Shown here one piece after another: positions 23,846 to 32,681 of a stretch of DNA of 64,000 nt. Position 1 is the stretch's first letter. The number at the start of each line of letters is the position of its first letter. The notes beneath the pieces are model-generated. The model ran no database searches. It worked only from the letters and a program-made list of their open reading frames with translations, and was not told where the DNA came from. Source of the DNA: Streptomyces sp. NBC_00237 (GTDB lineage: Bacteria; Actinomycetota; Actinomycetes; Streptomycetales; Streptomycetaceae); contig NZ_JAPEMT010000004.1 of the NCBI RefSeq assembly GCF_026342435.1, positions 186,001 through 250,000 of the forward strand. Direction: 5' to 3'. A program made the translations under genes and the position numbers.

Positions 23846-25150
23846 ATGACTCAACGCGCACGGCTGCCGAAATCGGTCGCAGCGGGCGGTGCGGCCCTGG
23901 CCCTGCTGCTCGCCCTGTCCGGGTGCGGCGGCGGCTCCGCCGCAGCGGGCGACGACGGGAAGATCCACGTCCTGGTCTACGGGGACGCCGGGAACAAGGT
24001 CGAGAAGCAGCTGATCGACACCTTCAACAAGACGTCGAAGGTGAAGGCGGTCCTGGACACCATCCCCGGCGCGGACTACCAGGCGAAGCTCCAGACGATC
24101 ATCAACAGCAAGCAGGCACCCGACGTGTTCTTCCACTGGGGCGGCGGCAGCATCAAGCCGTTCGTCAAGGCGGACCTGCTGATGCCGCTGGACGACTTCA
24201 TCGCCAAGGACCCCGGCCTGAAGTCGAAGTTCCTGCCCTCGGTGTTCAACAGCGCCACGGTCGACGGCAAGGCGTACGGCGTTCCCATGCGCGGCACCCA
24301 GCCGGTCCTGTTCTTCCACAACAAGAAGGTCCTCGACGCCGCGGGCGTGCAGCCGCCCCGGACCTGGGACGAACTCCTCGCCTCGGTCAAGGCGTTGAAG
24401 GCGAAGGGCGTCACGCCCATCGCGCTCGGCGGCGGCGACCGGTGGCCGACCCTGATGTGGTTCTCCTCCCTCTACGACCGGGTCGCAGGACCCGGCCTGT
24501 TCCAGAAGGCCATCGACGGGGACACGTCCGCCTGGGAGAGCGCCGACAGCAAGAAGGCGCTCGGCATGATCAGGGAGCTGGTGGACGCGGGGGCCTTCGG
24601 CACGAACTTCGACTCCGTGAAGTTCACCGACCAGGGCTCGCCCACCCTGCTCGCCACCGGCAAGGCCGCGTTCGAACTGATGGGTTCGTGGGAGTACTCC
24701 ACGCAGCAGGAGTCCCACCCCGAGTTCGCGAAGAAGGACCTGGGCTACACCGCCTTCCCGACCGTCCCGGGCGGCAAGGGAGACGCGGGCAACCTCGTCG
24801 GCAACACCAACAACTTCTACTCCGTCCTGAAGAAGACCAAGCACCCCGAGGCCGTCGCCGAGTTCCTCAAGCTCCAGTACTCCGACCAGTTCGTGAAGGC
24901 GCAGCTGGGCATCGGCAATCTGCCCACCACGACCAGCACCCCCGACTTCCTGGGCGAGGCCGCGAGCCCCGGCTACGCGAAGTTCCAGTACGACCTGGTG
25001 CAGAAGGCGCCCTCGTTCCAGCTGTCGTGGGACCAGGCGTATCCGCAGTCCGCTGCGACCTCGCTGCACCAGGCGGTCCAGCAGTTCTTCAACGGGCACC
25101 TGGACGAGGGCGGGTTCATCAGGGCGATGCAGGCTCTGCCGACGTCATGA
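23846..25150 (+). CDS. bxlE: Xylobiose-binding lipoprotein
   Basis: Extracellular sugar-binding lipoprotein of a CUT1 importer, 434 residues, with lipobox LSGC (Cys27). The mature part is a typical SBP family 1 protein (VEKQLIDTFNKTSKVKA, APDVFFHWGGGSIKPFVK, YGVPMRGTQPVLFFHNKKV, NTNNFYSVLKKTKHPEAVAEF). Identification as BxlE rests on gene order (repressor divergent, then binding protein, two permeases, GH3 beta-xylosidase), known from Streptomyces. Its last codons overlap the bxlF start by 4 bases. No ATPase gene accompanies the system. Confidence 0.88.
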   Translation: MTQRARLPKSVAAGGAALALLLALSGCGGGSAAAGDDGKIHVLVYGDAGNKVEKQLIDTFNKTSKVKAVLDTIPGADYQAKLQTIINSKQAPDVFFHWGGGSIKPFVKADLLMPLDDFIAKDPGLKSKFLPSVFNSATVDGKAYGVPMRGTQPVLFFHNKKVLDAAGVQPPRTWDELLASVKALKAKGVTPIALGGGDRWPTLMWFSSLYDRVAGPGLFQKAIDGDTSAWESADSKKALGMIRELVDAGAFGTNFDSVKFTDQGSPTLLATGKAAFELMGSWEYSTQQESHPEFAKKDLGYTAFPTVPGGKGDAGNLVGNTNNFYSVLKKTKHPEAVAEFLKLQYSDQFVKAQLGIGNLPTTTSTPDFLGEAASPGYAKFQYDLVQKAPSFQLSWDQAYPQSAATSLHQAVQQFFNGHLDEGGFIRAMQALPTS

Positions 25151-26106
25151 GCACCAAGACTCCCGTCAGGCGTGAACGCGAACAGTCCACCGCGCGAGTG
25201 GCACCCGCCGACCACCGCAACAGCGGTGGCGGTGGCGGTGTGGGCCGTCCCGGTTTCGGCTGGGCGGTCCCCGCCGCGCTCTTCTTCGGCCTGTTCGCCC
25301 TCGTCCCCCTCGTCCTGGTCGCCGTCCTGTCGTTCGCGACGTGGAACGGCCTGAGCGACCCGGAGTTCACCGGGTTCGACAACTGGAAGAAGCTGTTCGA
25401 CGATCCGGTCCTGCTCAAGAGCGTGGGGCTGAGCATCCTGCTGACCGTGCTGGGCGTCGCCGTCCAGACCCCGCTGAGCATCCTCCTCGGCGTCTGGGCA
25501 GCGGGCCGTCAACGCAACCGCGCGGTCCTGTCGGCCCTCTACTTCGTTCCGCTGCTGCTGTCCGTCGCCGCCGTCGCCGTCCTGTGGCGGGCCGTCCTCG
25601 ACCCGAACTTCGGCGTACCGGCGCAGGCCGCCTGGCTGTTCGGCGACGGCAACCTCTTCGGCCACCAGGCCGGAGCGATCGGCGTCCTCGTCCTCGTCAG
25701 CACCTGGCAGTTCACCCCGCTGCACACGCTGATCTACCAGGGCGCCGCCCGCGCCATCCCCCAGGTCCTGTACCAGGCGGCGCAGATCGACGGCGCGGGC
25801 ACGGTCCGCCAGTTCTTCCACATCACCCTGCCGCAGCTGCGCAACAGCATCGTCACCTCGACGATCCTGATGGTGGTCGGCGGCCTCACCACGTTCGACA
25901 CGGTCCTGATCCTCACCCAGGGCGGCCCCGGCACGGACACCACCATCAGCGCGTACTACATGTACCAGAAGGCGTTCAAGAGCTTCGACTACGGGACGGC
26001 GTCCGCCGTCGGACTGCTCCTGGTCCTCGTCGCCACGGTCGTCTCGCTGGCCATGGTGCGCCTGTCGGGCTACGACAAGATGCGCAGCACGATGGAGGGC
26101 CTGTGA
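25147..26106 (+). CDS. bxlF: Xylobiose importer permease 1
   Basis: MalF-type permease of 319 residues with six transmembrane segments. It carries the ATPase-contacting EAA loop as YQAAQIDGAGTVRQFFHITLPQL at about 220-242, split here as QAAQIDGAG...ITLP. The cytoplasmic N-terminus of about 35 residues is hydrophilic and Gly-rich. It overlaps both neighbours by 4 bases (ATGA at the start, GTGA at the end), showing tight translational coupling. Confidence 0.93.
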   Translation: MSTKTPVRREREQSTARVAPADHRNSGGGGGVGRPGFGWAVPAALFFGLFALVPLVLVAVLSFATWNGLSDPEFTGFDNWKKLFDDPVLLKSVGLSILLTVLGVAVQTPLSILLGVWAAGRQRNRAVLSALYFVPLLLSVAAVAVLWRAVLDPNFGVPAQAAWLFGDGNLFGHQAGAIGVLVLVSTWQFTPLHTLIYQGAARAIPQVLYQAAQIDGAGTVRQFFHITLPQLRNSIVTSTILMVVGGLTTFDTVLILTQGGPGTDTTISAYYMYQKAFKSFDYGTASAVGLLLVLVATVVSLAMVRLSGYDKMRSTMEGL

Positions 26107-26948
26107 CACCCGTCGAGACCCGGTCCCGCCCTCGCGGACGGCCCAACTACCTCGCCGGATTCGGGTCGTTGATCTGGCTGTTCGTGGTCGGGCTGCCGCT
26201 GTACGTGATGCTGGTCGCCGCGTTCCAGACGCGCGCCGACTACGGCGCCGGCGGCCCCCTGTCCCTTCCGGAACACTTCACGCTCGACAACTACCTCAAC
26301 GTCTTCAGCAGCGGCTTCGGCCGGTACTTCGTCAACACCGTCGTCGTCACCGTCTGCGTGGTCGGCCTCGTCCTGCTGCTCGTACCGCCGTTGGCGTTCG
26401 CGATCGTGCGGGGCCGGGGCCGGCTGACCAGCGGCGTGTTCCGGCTGTTCCTGCTCGGCCTCGCGATCCCCGCGCAGGCCGTCATCGTCCCGATGTTCTA
26501 CGTGATCAGCGAGGCGGGCCTCTACGACAACCTGATCGGCGTCATCCTGCCGACGGCCGCGTTCGCGATGCCCGTGTGCACCCTCATCCTGACCGGGTCG
26601 ATGCGGGACATCACCCCGGAGCTGTACGAGGCGATGACGGTGGACGGCGCGTCGCCCCGGCGGATCTTCTTCGGCCTGGTGCTTCCGCTCTCCCGAGGCG
26701 GCCTGTCCACGATCGTCGTCTTCTCCGCGCTCCAGGCGTGGAACGGCTTCCTCTTCCCGCTGGTCCTCACCCAGTCCGCGAGCACCAAGGTCATCACCAT
26801 GGGGCTCTACGACTTCCAGACGGAACACGGCGTCGACATCCCGGGCCTGCTCGCCGCGGTGGTGCTGTCCATGCTGCCCATCCTGATCGTCTACCTGTTC
26901 GCCCGTCGTGCCCTGGTCCAGGGGCTGATGGGAGTCGGAGGAAAGTGA
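26103..26948 (+). CDS. bxlG: Xylobiose importer permease 2
   Basis: MalG-type permease of 281 residues with six transmembrane segments and the EAA loop YEAMTVDGASPRRIFFG. The GTG start overlaps the bxlF stop by 4 bases, and its own stop overlaps a possible GTG start of bxlA. Together with bxlF it forms the membrane channel. The ATPase is presumably supplied in trans. Confidence 0.93.
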   Translation: MTPVETRSRPRGRPNYLAGFGSLIWLFVVGLPLYVMLVAAFQTRADYGAGGPLSLPEHFTLDNYLNVFSSGFGRYFVNTVVVTVCVVGLVLLLVPPLAFAIVRGRGRLTSGVFRLFLLGLAIPAQAVIVPMFYVISEAGLYDNLIGVILPTAAFAMPVCTLILTGSMRDITPELYEAMTVDGASPRRIFFGLVLPLSRGGLSTIVVFSALQAWNGFLFPLVLTQSASTKVITMGLYDFQTEHGVDIPGLLAAVVLSMLPILIVYLFARRALVQGLMGVGGK

Positions 26949-29395
26949 ACGACCACATGGCCGTACCGGCCGAAGAGACCAGCCCGGCCGAAGAGACCGC
27001 CCCGACCGAAGGGACCGGCCCGACCGGAGAAGTCCCTGCGGCGCACATGCCTCCCTGGCGCGACGCGCGCCGCAGCGCCGGGGCCCGTGCCGACGCACTG
27101 CTCGCGGAGATGACCCTGGAGGAGAAGACCGCCCAGCTCTACGGCGTGTGGGTGGGCGCGTCCGCCGAGGGCGGCGACGTCGCCCCGCACCAGCACGACA
27201 TGGAGGAGACGGTCGACCTCGACGAGCTGCTCCCTTATGGGCTGGGCCAGTTGACCCGCCCGTTCGGCACGGCGCCCGTCGACCCCGCCCTCGGCGCGCT
27301 GTCCCTGGCCCGCACCCAGCGCCGCATCATGGCGGCGAACCGGTTCGGGATACCGGCGCTCGCCCATGAGGAGTGCCTGGCCGGTTTCGCCGCCTGGGGC
27401 GCCACCGCGTACCCCGTCCCGACCGCCTGGGGCGCCACGTTCGATCCCGGTCTGGTACGGCGGATGGCCGAGGCGATCGGCCGCGACCTGCGCTCGGTCG
27501 GCGTGCACCAGGGACTCGCCCCGGTCCTGGACGTCGTGCGCGACGCCCGCTGGGGACGCGTCGAGGAGACCATCGGCGAGGACCCCTACCTCGTCGGCAC
27601 GGTCGGCACCGCGTACGTAACGGGCCTGGAGTCGGCCGGGATCGTCGCCACGCTCAAACACTTCGCCGGATACTCCGCCTCGCGCGCCGGACGCAATCTC
27701 GCCCCGGTGTCCATGGGCGCGCGGGAGCTCGCCGACGTGGTGCTCCCGCCGTTCGAGATGGCCGTGCGCGAGAGCGGCGTACGGTCCGTGATGCACGCCT
27801 ACACCGACATCGACGGTGTGCCGTCCGCCGCCGACGAGCCGCTGCTCACGGGGCTGCTGCGGGAGACCTGGGGCTTCGAGGGGACCGTCGTCGCCGACTA
27901 CTTCGGCATCGCGTTCCTCAAGACGCTGCACGGCGTGGCCGGTACCTTCGGCGAGGCGGCGGGGGCCGCGCTCACCGCGGGCGTCGACGTCGAACTGCCC
28001 ACGGTGAAGACGTTCGGCGCGCCCCTGCGCAAGGCGGTCGCCGAGGGATCCGTACCGGAGTCCCTCGTGGACCGCGCCGTCCGCCGGGTACTCGTCCAGA
28101 AGATCGAGCTGGGGCTGCTGGACGAGGACTGGGACCCCACCCCGCCCGCCCTGGCGTCGGTCGACGCCGACCGCGTCCGCGGCAGCGTCGACCTGGACAC
28201 CGCGCCGCACCGCGCGCTGGCCCGCCAGGTCGCCGAGGAATCGGTGGTGCTGCTCGCCAACGACGGCACCCTGCCGCTCGGGCCCACTGCTCCGGCCCGC
28301 ATCGCCGTGATCGGCCCCAACGCCGACACCCCGATGGCCGTGCTCGGCTGCTACTCGTTCCCGGTGCACGTCGGCAGCCGTACGCCCGGCACCGCGCACG
28401 GCATCCAACTCCCCACGCTGTACGAAGCGTTGACGGCGGAGTTCCCGCACAGTGAGGTCGTCACGGCGTCCGGTCTCGCCGAGGCGGACGCCCACGGGAC
28501 CGAGGGCTTCGCGGCGGCCGTCGACCTGGCGCGCGGGGCCGATCTGGTCGTCGCCGCGCTCGGCGACCGGGCCGGGCTCTTCGGGCGCGGCACCAGCGGC
28601 GAGGGCTGCGACGCCGCGTCCCTCGTGCTGCCGGGCGCCCAGGAACAGCTCCTCGACGCGCTCCTGGACACGGGGAAACCCCTCGTGGTGACGCTGCTCG
28701 CGGGGCGGCCGTACGCGCTGGGCCGCGCCGCCCGCCAGAGCGCGGCGCTGGTGCAGACCTTCTTCCCCGGGGAGGAGGGCTCGACCGCCCTGGCCGGTGT
28801 GCTCAGCGGGCGGGTACGCCCCTCCGGGCGGCTGCCCGTCAGCGTGCCCGGCGGGCCCGGCGTGCAGCCGTCCACGTATCTCGCTCCCCGCCTGGGCCGG
28901 GCCACCGAGGTCTCGAACCTCGACCCGACCCCGGCGTTCGGCTTCGGCCACGGACTGACGTACACCACGTTCGACTGGAACGCACTGGAGGTGGACAGTC
29001 AACTCGCTTGCACCGACGGCGAGTTCGAGCTGTCGTGCACCGTGCGCAACACCGGTGCGCTGCCCGGGACCGAGGTCGTCCAGTTGTATCTGCACGACCC
29101 GGTCGCGTCCGTGGTGCAGCCGGTGCAGCGGCTCGTCGGTTACCTGCGCCTGCCGGAGCTGGCGCCGGGCGAGGCCGTACGGGTCCGGGTGCGGGTGCCT
29201 GCCGACCTCGCGTCCTTCACCGGGCGCGAGGGCCGGCGCCTCGTCGAGCCCGGCGAGCTGGAGCTGCGGTTGAGCGCGTCGAGCACCGACCGGCGGCTGA
29301 CGGCGCGGGTCGCTCTCACCGGTCCCCCGCGCGAGGTCGGCCACCGGCGTTCCCTGCACGCGCACTTCGCGGTGGAGGCGGTGCCTCGGGCGTGA
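26945..29395 (+). CDS. bxlA: GH3 beta-xylosidase, intracellular
   Basis: Cleaves imported xylobiose or xylo-oligosaccharides to xylose. The 816-residue protein lacks a signal peptide. After a Glu/Thr/Pro-rich head (residues 6-32) come the GH3 barrel (about 45-390) with nucleophile Asp318 in VVADYFG and substrate loops GRVEETIGEDPYLVG and KHFAGYSASRAGRN, the alpha/beta sandwich (about 400-620) and a fibronectin-III-like C-terminal domain (about 670-800). I chose the GTG overlapping the bxlG stop to match the operon's pattern, but its Shine-Dalgarno spacing is only 3 bases. The ATG at 26957, four codons downstream, is about as good. A terminator follows. Confidence 0.92.
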   Translation: MNDHMAVPAEETSPAEETAPTEGTGPTGEVPAAHMPPWRDARRSAGARADALLAEMTLEEKTAQLYGVWVGASAEGGDVAPHQHDMEETVDLDELLPYGLGQLTRPFGTAPVDPALGALSLARTQRRIMAANRFGIPALAHEECLAGFAAWGATAYPVPTAWGATFDPGLVRRMAEAIGRDLRSVGVHQGLAPVLDVVRDARWGRVEETIGEDPYLVGTVGTAYVTGLESAGIVATLKHFAGYSASRAGRNLAPVSMGARELADVVLPPFEMAVRESGVRSVMHAYTDIDGVPSAADEPLLTGLLRETWGFEGTVVADYFGIAFLKTLHGVAGTFGEAAGAALTAGVDVELPTVKTFGAPLRKAVAEGSVPESLVDRAVRRVLVQKIELGLLDEDWDPTPPALASVDADRVRGSVDLDTAPHRALARQVAEESVVLLANDGTLPLGPTAPARIAVIGPNADTPMAVLGCYSFPVHVGSRTPGTAHGIQLPTLYEALTAEFPHSEVVTASGLAEADAHGTEGFAAAVDLARGADLVVAALGDRAGLFGRGTSGEGCDAASLVLPGAQEQLLDALLDTGKPLVVTLLAGRPYALGRAARQSAALVQTFFPGEEGSTALAGVLSGRVRPSGRLPVSVPGGPGVQPSTYLAPRLGRATEVSNLDPTPAFGFGHGLTYTTFDWNALEVDSQLACTDGEFELSCTVRNTGALPGTEVVQLYLHDPVASVVQPVQRLVGYLRLPELAPGEAVRVRVRVPADLASFTGREGRRLVEPGELELRLSASSTDRRLTARVALTGPPREVGHRRSLHAHFAVEAVPRA

Positions 29396-29403
29396 CGGGG
29401 TGA

Positions 29404-29437
29404 CGTGCCCGGCCGTTCGTCAGGGCGGCCGGGCACG
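29404..29437. terminator. Terminator hairpin between bxlA and GH1 gene
   Basis: CGTGCCCGGCCG (29404-29415) and CGGCCGGGCACG (29426-29437) form a perfect 12-bp stem with a 10-base loop between convergent genes. Confidence 0.85.
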
Positions 29438-29446
29438 CCACGTACC

Positions 29447-30835
29447 TCACCCCTGGTGGGAAGCGATCAGCTTTCCGTACCAGTGGTAGCTGTCCTTCGG
29501 GGTGCGCCGCTGTGTGGCGTAGTCGACGTGGACGATGCCGAATCGCTTCGCGTAGCCGAGGGCCCATTCGAAGTTGTCCAGGAGCGACCAGACGTAGTAG
29601 CCGCGCACGTCGACGCCCGCGTCCATGGCGGTGCGCAGTGCCGTGAGGTGGTCACGCAGGTAGGTGACGCGGTCGGTGTCGTGCACGGTGCCGTCCGCGG
29701 TGACCTCGTCGGGTTCCGCCGAGCCGTTCTCCGTGATGTGGACCGGCGGCAGCGCGTCGCCGTAGGTCTCCTTGAGCGAGGTCAGCAGGTCCGTGAAGGT
29801 CTCGGGGGCGACCGGCCAGCCCATCGCGGTGTGGCGCACGTCCGGGTACGGCCGCTCCGTGAACCGGTTGTCGGTGGCGACGCGCAGCGCGGGATCGCTC
29901 TCGCGGTGCGGGGCGTCGGCGACGACGGTCGGCCGGTAGTAGTTGACGCCGAGGAAGTCCATCGGCTGGGCGATCAGTTCGAGGTCGCCGTCGTACCGGA
30001 AGTCCTGCCGGGTGATCAGTTCGCCCCAGGTCTCGGTCTCCGTGTCCGGGTAGCGGCCCGCGAGGAGCGGCTCCGTCCACACGAGGTTGTGCTGGGTGTC
30101 GGCGCGGACGACGGCGGCGCGGTCGGCGGCCGAGTCCGTGGCGGGAAGGTTCCGGTCGAGGTTGAGGGTGATGCCCGCCTCGCGGACACCGGCCGCCCGC
30201 AGCGCCCGCATGGCCAGGCCGTGGCCGACGAGCAGGTGGTGCGCTGCGGCGAGCGCGCCGGTGCCCTCCTGCGCGCCGGGTGCGTGGCGGCCCACCGAGT
30301 AGCCGAGGAAGGCGCTGCACCAGGGCTCGTTGAGGGTGATCCAGCGCGGGACGCGGTCGGCGAGGTGGTCGGCGACGACCGCCGTGTACGCGGCGAACCG
30401 CTCGGCGGTCTCCCGTACCCGCCAGCCGCCCCGGTCTTCCAGGGCCTGCGGCAGGTCCCAGTGGTAGAGGGTGGCGGCCGGTTCGATGCCCGCCGCGAGG
30501 AGTTCGTCCACCAGCCGGGAGTAGAAGTCGAGGCCCTGGAGGTTCGCGGGCCCCTGCCCGGTCGGCTGGATGCGGGGCCAGGCGATCGAGAAGCGGTACG
30601 AGCCGACGCCGAGGTCGCGCAGGAGCGCCACGTCCTGGGGATAGCGGTGGTAGTGGTCGCAGGCCACGTCGCCGGTGTCGCCGCCGTCGATCCGGCCAGG
30701 GGTGTGGCTGTAGGTGTCCCAGATGGAGGGGCCACGGCCGTCCTCGTGGGTGGCGCCCTCGATCTGGTACGAAGCGGTGGCCGCGCCGAACACGAAGCCT
30801 GCGGGGAACGAGGGGAAGGGGGGCACGTCGCGCAT
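29447..30835 (-). CDS. GH1 beta-glucosidase, intracellular
   Basis: Cytoplasmic beta-glycosidase of 462 residues, a normal GH1 length. It has the N-terminal signature FVFGAATASYQIEGA, the acid/base Glu170 in TLNEPW and the nucleophile Glu369 in HITENGS, plus the +1-site loop WSLLDNFEWALGYAKRFG. It is the last gene of a four-gene unit (binding protein, two permeases, GH1), starting 8 bases after the second permease with AAGG at correct spacing. With the divergent GH31 and GH42 enzymes it would finish the glucose backbone of imported oligosaccharides, fitting cello- or xyloglucan-oligosaccharides. Confidence 0.94.
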   Translation of the reverse strand: MRDVPPFPSFPAGFVFGAATASYQIEGATHEDGRGPSIWDTYSHTPGRIDGGDTGDVACDHYHRYPQDVALLRDLGVGSYRFSIAWPRIQPTGQGPANLQGLDFYSRLVDELLAAGIEPAATLYHWDLPQALEDRGGWRVRETAERFAAYTAVVADHLADRVPRWITLNEPWCSAFLGYSVGRHAPGAQEGTGALAAAHHLLVGHGLAMRALRAAGVREAGITLNLDRNLPATDSAADRAAVVRADTQHNLVWTEPLLAGRYPDTETETWGELITRQDFRYDGDLELIAQPMDFLGVNYYRPTVVADAPHRESDPALRVATDNRFTERPYPDVRHTAMGWPVAPETFTDLLTSLKETYGDALPPVHITENGSAEPDEVTADGTVHDTDRVTYLRDHLTALRTAMDAGVDVRGYYVWSLLDNFEWALGYAKRFGIVHVDYATQRRTPKDSYHWYGKLIASHQG

Positions 30836-30843
30836 GGTCAGCC

Positions 30844-31728
30844 TTACTTGACGGATCCGCCGGTGATCCCGGCGGCGATGTACTTCTGGGCGAGGACGAG
30901 CAGCACGGCGGCCGGGACCGCCGACAGGACGGCGGCGGCCATGACCGAGCCCCAGTCGCCGACGTGGGCGCCGATGTACTGGTAGATGCCGAGCGTCACG
31001 GGTTTGACGTCGTCGGTGGTGTTGAGGGTGAGCGCGAACATGAAGTCGCTCCACGCGTACAGGAAGGAGAACAGCCCTGCGGTGATGAGGGAGTTGCGGC
31101 TCATCGGCAGCACGACCTGGACGAACGTGCGCACTGTGCCCGCACCGTCGACCTCGGCCGCCTCGATGACCTCCTGGGGAACGGCCAGCATGAAGGAGCG
31201 CATCAGGACGATAGCGAAGGGGATGCCGAGCGACGCGTCGGCGAGCATCAGGCCGAAGTAGGAGTTGACCAGGCCGAGTTCGACGTAGGCGCTGTAGAGG
31301 GCGTTGGCGATGACGATGCCCGGCACCATCTGCGTGATGAGGGTGGCGAAGACGATGCTCCTGGCGCCGGGCAGCCGGAACCGGGCGAGCCCGTACGCGG
31401 CGGGCGCGGCGACCGCCAGACAGATGACGACGGCGCCGAGCGCGACGGCGAGCGAGGTCAGCAGATGGCCGCCCTGTTCGGCGAGGGCGTCGGCGAATCC
31501 GGACAGGTCCACCGCGTGCGGTACGGGCGCGACGTCGAGCAGTCCGGACTCGGGTTGCAGCGCCGTGTTGACCATCCAGTACAGCGGGAACAGCATCACG
31601 CCCAGGATGACCGCGCCCGTGACGGTCGCGCCCCAGCGTCGCCCGGGTCCGGGTCCGGGTAGGGCGGGCGGACGGCTGCGTACGGACGGCGGACGGTTCC
31701 GTACGGACGGCGGGTGGGTGGTCGCCAT
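30844..31728 (-). CDS. Carbohydrate ABC transporter permease (MalG type)
   Basis: CUT1 inner-membrane permease, 294 residues from the chosen ATG. It has six transmembrane segments, the motif LPLSR replaced here by LPMSRNSLI, and the EAA loop IEAAEVDGAGTVRTFVQVV. The N-terminus carries a small repeat (PPSVRNRPPSVRSRPP). A GTG three codons upstream (31737) would overlap the previous gene's stop (GTGA) but has its ribosome site too close; the ATG has GAGGGG at about 10 bases. It is part of the LacI-regulated binding-protein/permease/GH1 unit. Confidence 0.92.
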   Translation of the reverse strand: MATTHPPSVRNRPPSVRSRPPALPGPGPGRRWGATVTGAVILGVMLFPLYWMVNTALQPESGLLDVAPVPHAVDLSGFADALAEQGGHLLTSLAVALGAVVICLAVAAPAAYGLARFRLPGARSIVFATLITQMVPGIVIANALYSAYVELGLVNSYFGLMLADASLGIPFAIVLMRSFMLAVPQEVIEAAEVDGAGTVRTFVQVVLPMSRNSLITAGLFSFLYAWSDFMFALTLNTTDDVKPVTLGIYQYIGAHVGDWGSVMAAAVLSAVPAAVLLVLAQKYIAAGITGGSVK

Positions 31729-31733
31729 GCCGG

Positions 31734-32681
31734 TCACTTCCCCTCGGAGCGGTTGGCCCGCAGGTAGAGCACCGCGAAGACGGCGGAGATCAGGATCAGG
31801 ACGTTGCCGACGACGGCTCCCGCACCGAAGTCCAGCTGGACGAAGGAGTTCTGGTACGTGAGCGTGCCGAGCGTCTGGGTGGAGTCGGCCGGGCCGCCGT
31901 CGGTCAGCGCCAGGATCAGGTCGAGGATCTTGACCGTCGACATGAAGCCCAGCACGAGGACGACGGTGATGACCGGTCTGAGCAGCGGCAGCGTGACGGA
32001 GCGGAAGGTGCGCCAGGCGGACGCGCCGTCCAGGGCCGCGGCCTCGTACAGCTCTCTGGGGACCTCCTGGAGTCCGCCGTAGAGGATCACCATGTTGAAC
32101 GGGATGCCGATCCAGACGTTCACCAGGATCACGGAGAACAGGGCCGTGCCGGGGCTGGTCAGCCACGGGGTGTTCCCGCCGAGGCCGAGGGTGTCGGCGA
32201 AGGAGTTCAGGACGCCGGTGTCCTGGTCGAGGATGCGGCGCCACACGACGCCGGAGACGACCATCGGGACGAGCCAGGGCAGCAGGATCAGCGAGCGCAG
32301 GAAACCGTTGAGCGGGAACCTCTTGGTGAAGAAGACGGCGAGCGCGAGGCCGATGCCGAACTGGCCCACCAGGGAGCCGACCGTGAAGACGACGGTGTGC
32401 CACAGCGCTTTGCCGAAGAGGTCGTCGTGGAAGACCTTGCTCCAGTTGTCGGTGCCGTTGAAGGGGGACCTGCCGTCGAAGAACGTGGACGGTGAGAAGT
32501 CCTGGAAGCTCATCACGACGTTGCGGACGAGCGGGTAGCCGAAGAACAGCAGCATGAACACGACGGCGGGGGCGATGAACCCCCACTGCGAGAGCCTGCG
32601 CCGACGGGCGGGCCGCGAGGGGGGCCTGCCGCCCGCCGTGGTCCGGTGGGCGGCGGGGACGGTGGTCGACACGGTGGTCAT
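31734..32681 (-). CDS. Carbohydrate ABC transporter permease (MalF type)
   Basis: CUT1 permease of 315 residues with an approximately 35-residue cytoplasmic lead and six transmembrane segments. The EAA loop is YEAAALDGASAWRTFRSVTLP. Its ATG overlaps the binding-protein stop (ATGA), so it is translationally coupled. It works with the downstream MalG-type permease; no ATPase gene is present. Confidence 0.93.
   Translation of the reverse strand: MTTVSTTVPAAHRTTAGGRPPSRPARRRRLSQWGFIAPAVVFMLLFFGYPLVRNVVMSFQDFSPSTFFDGRSPFNGTDNWSKVFHDDLFGKALWHTVVFTVGSLVGQFGIGLALAVFFTKRFPLNGFLRSLILLPWLVPMVVSGVVWRRILDQDTGVLNSFADTLGLGGNTPWLTSPGTALFSVILVNVWIGIPFNMVILYGGLQEVPRELYEAAALDGASAWRTFRSVTLPLLRPVITVVLVLGFMSTVKILDLILALTDGGPADSTQTLGTLTYQNSFVQLDFGAGAVVGNVLILISAVFAVLYLRANRSEGK

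Noticed and set aside
26891..29365. Long minus-strand open frame (824 codons) opposite bxlA
   Set aside because: Mirror of the GH3 gene, Arg/Gly/Ala-rich, no recognisable domain and no ribosome site.
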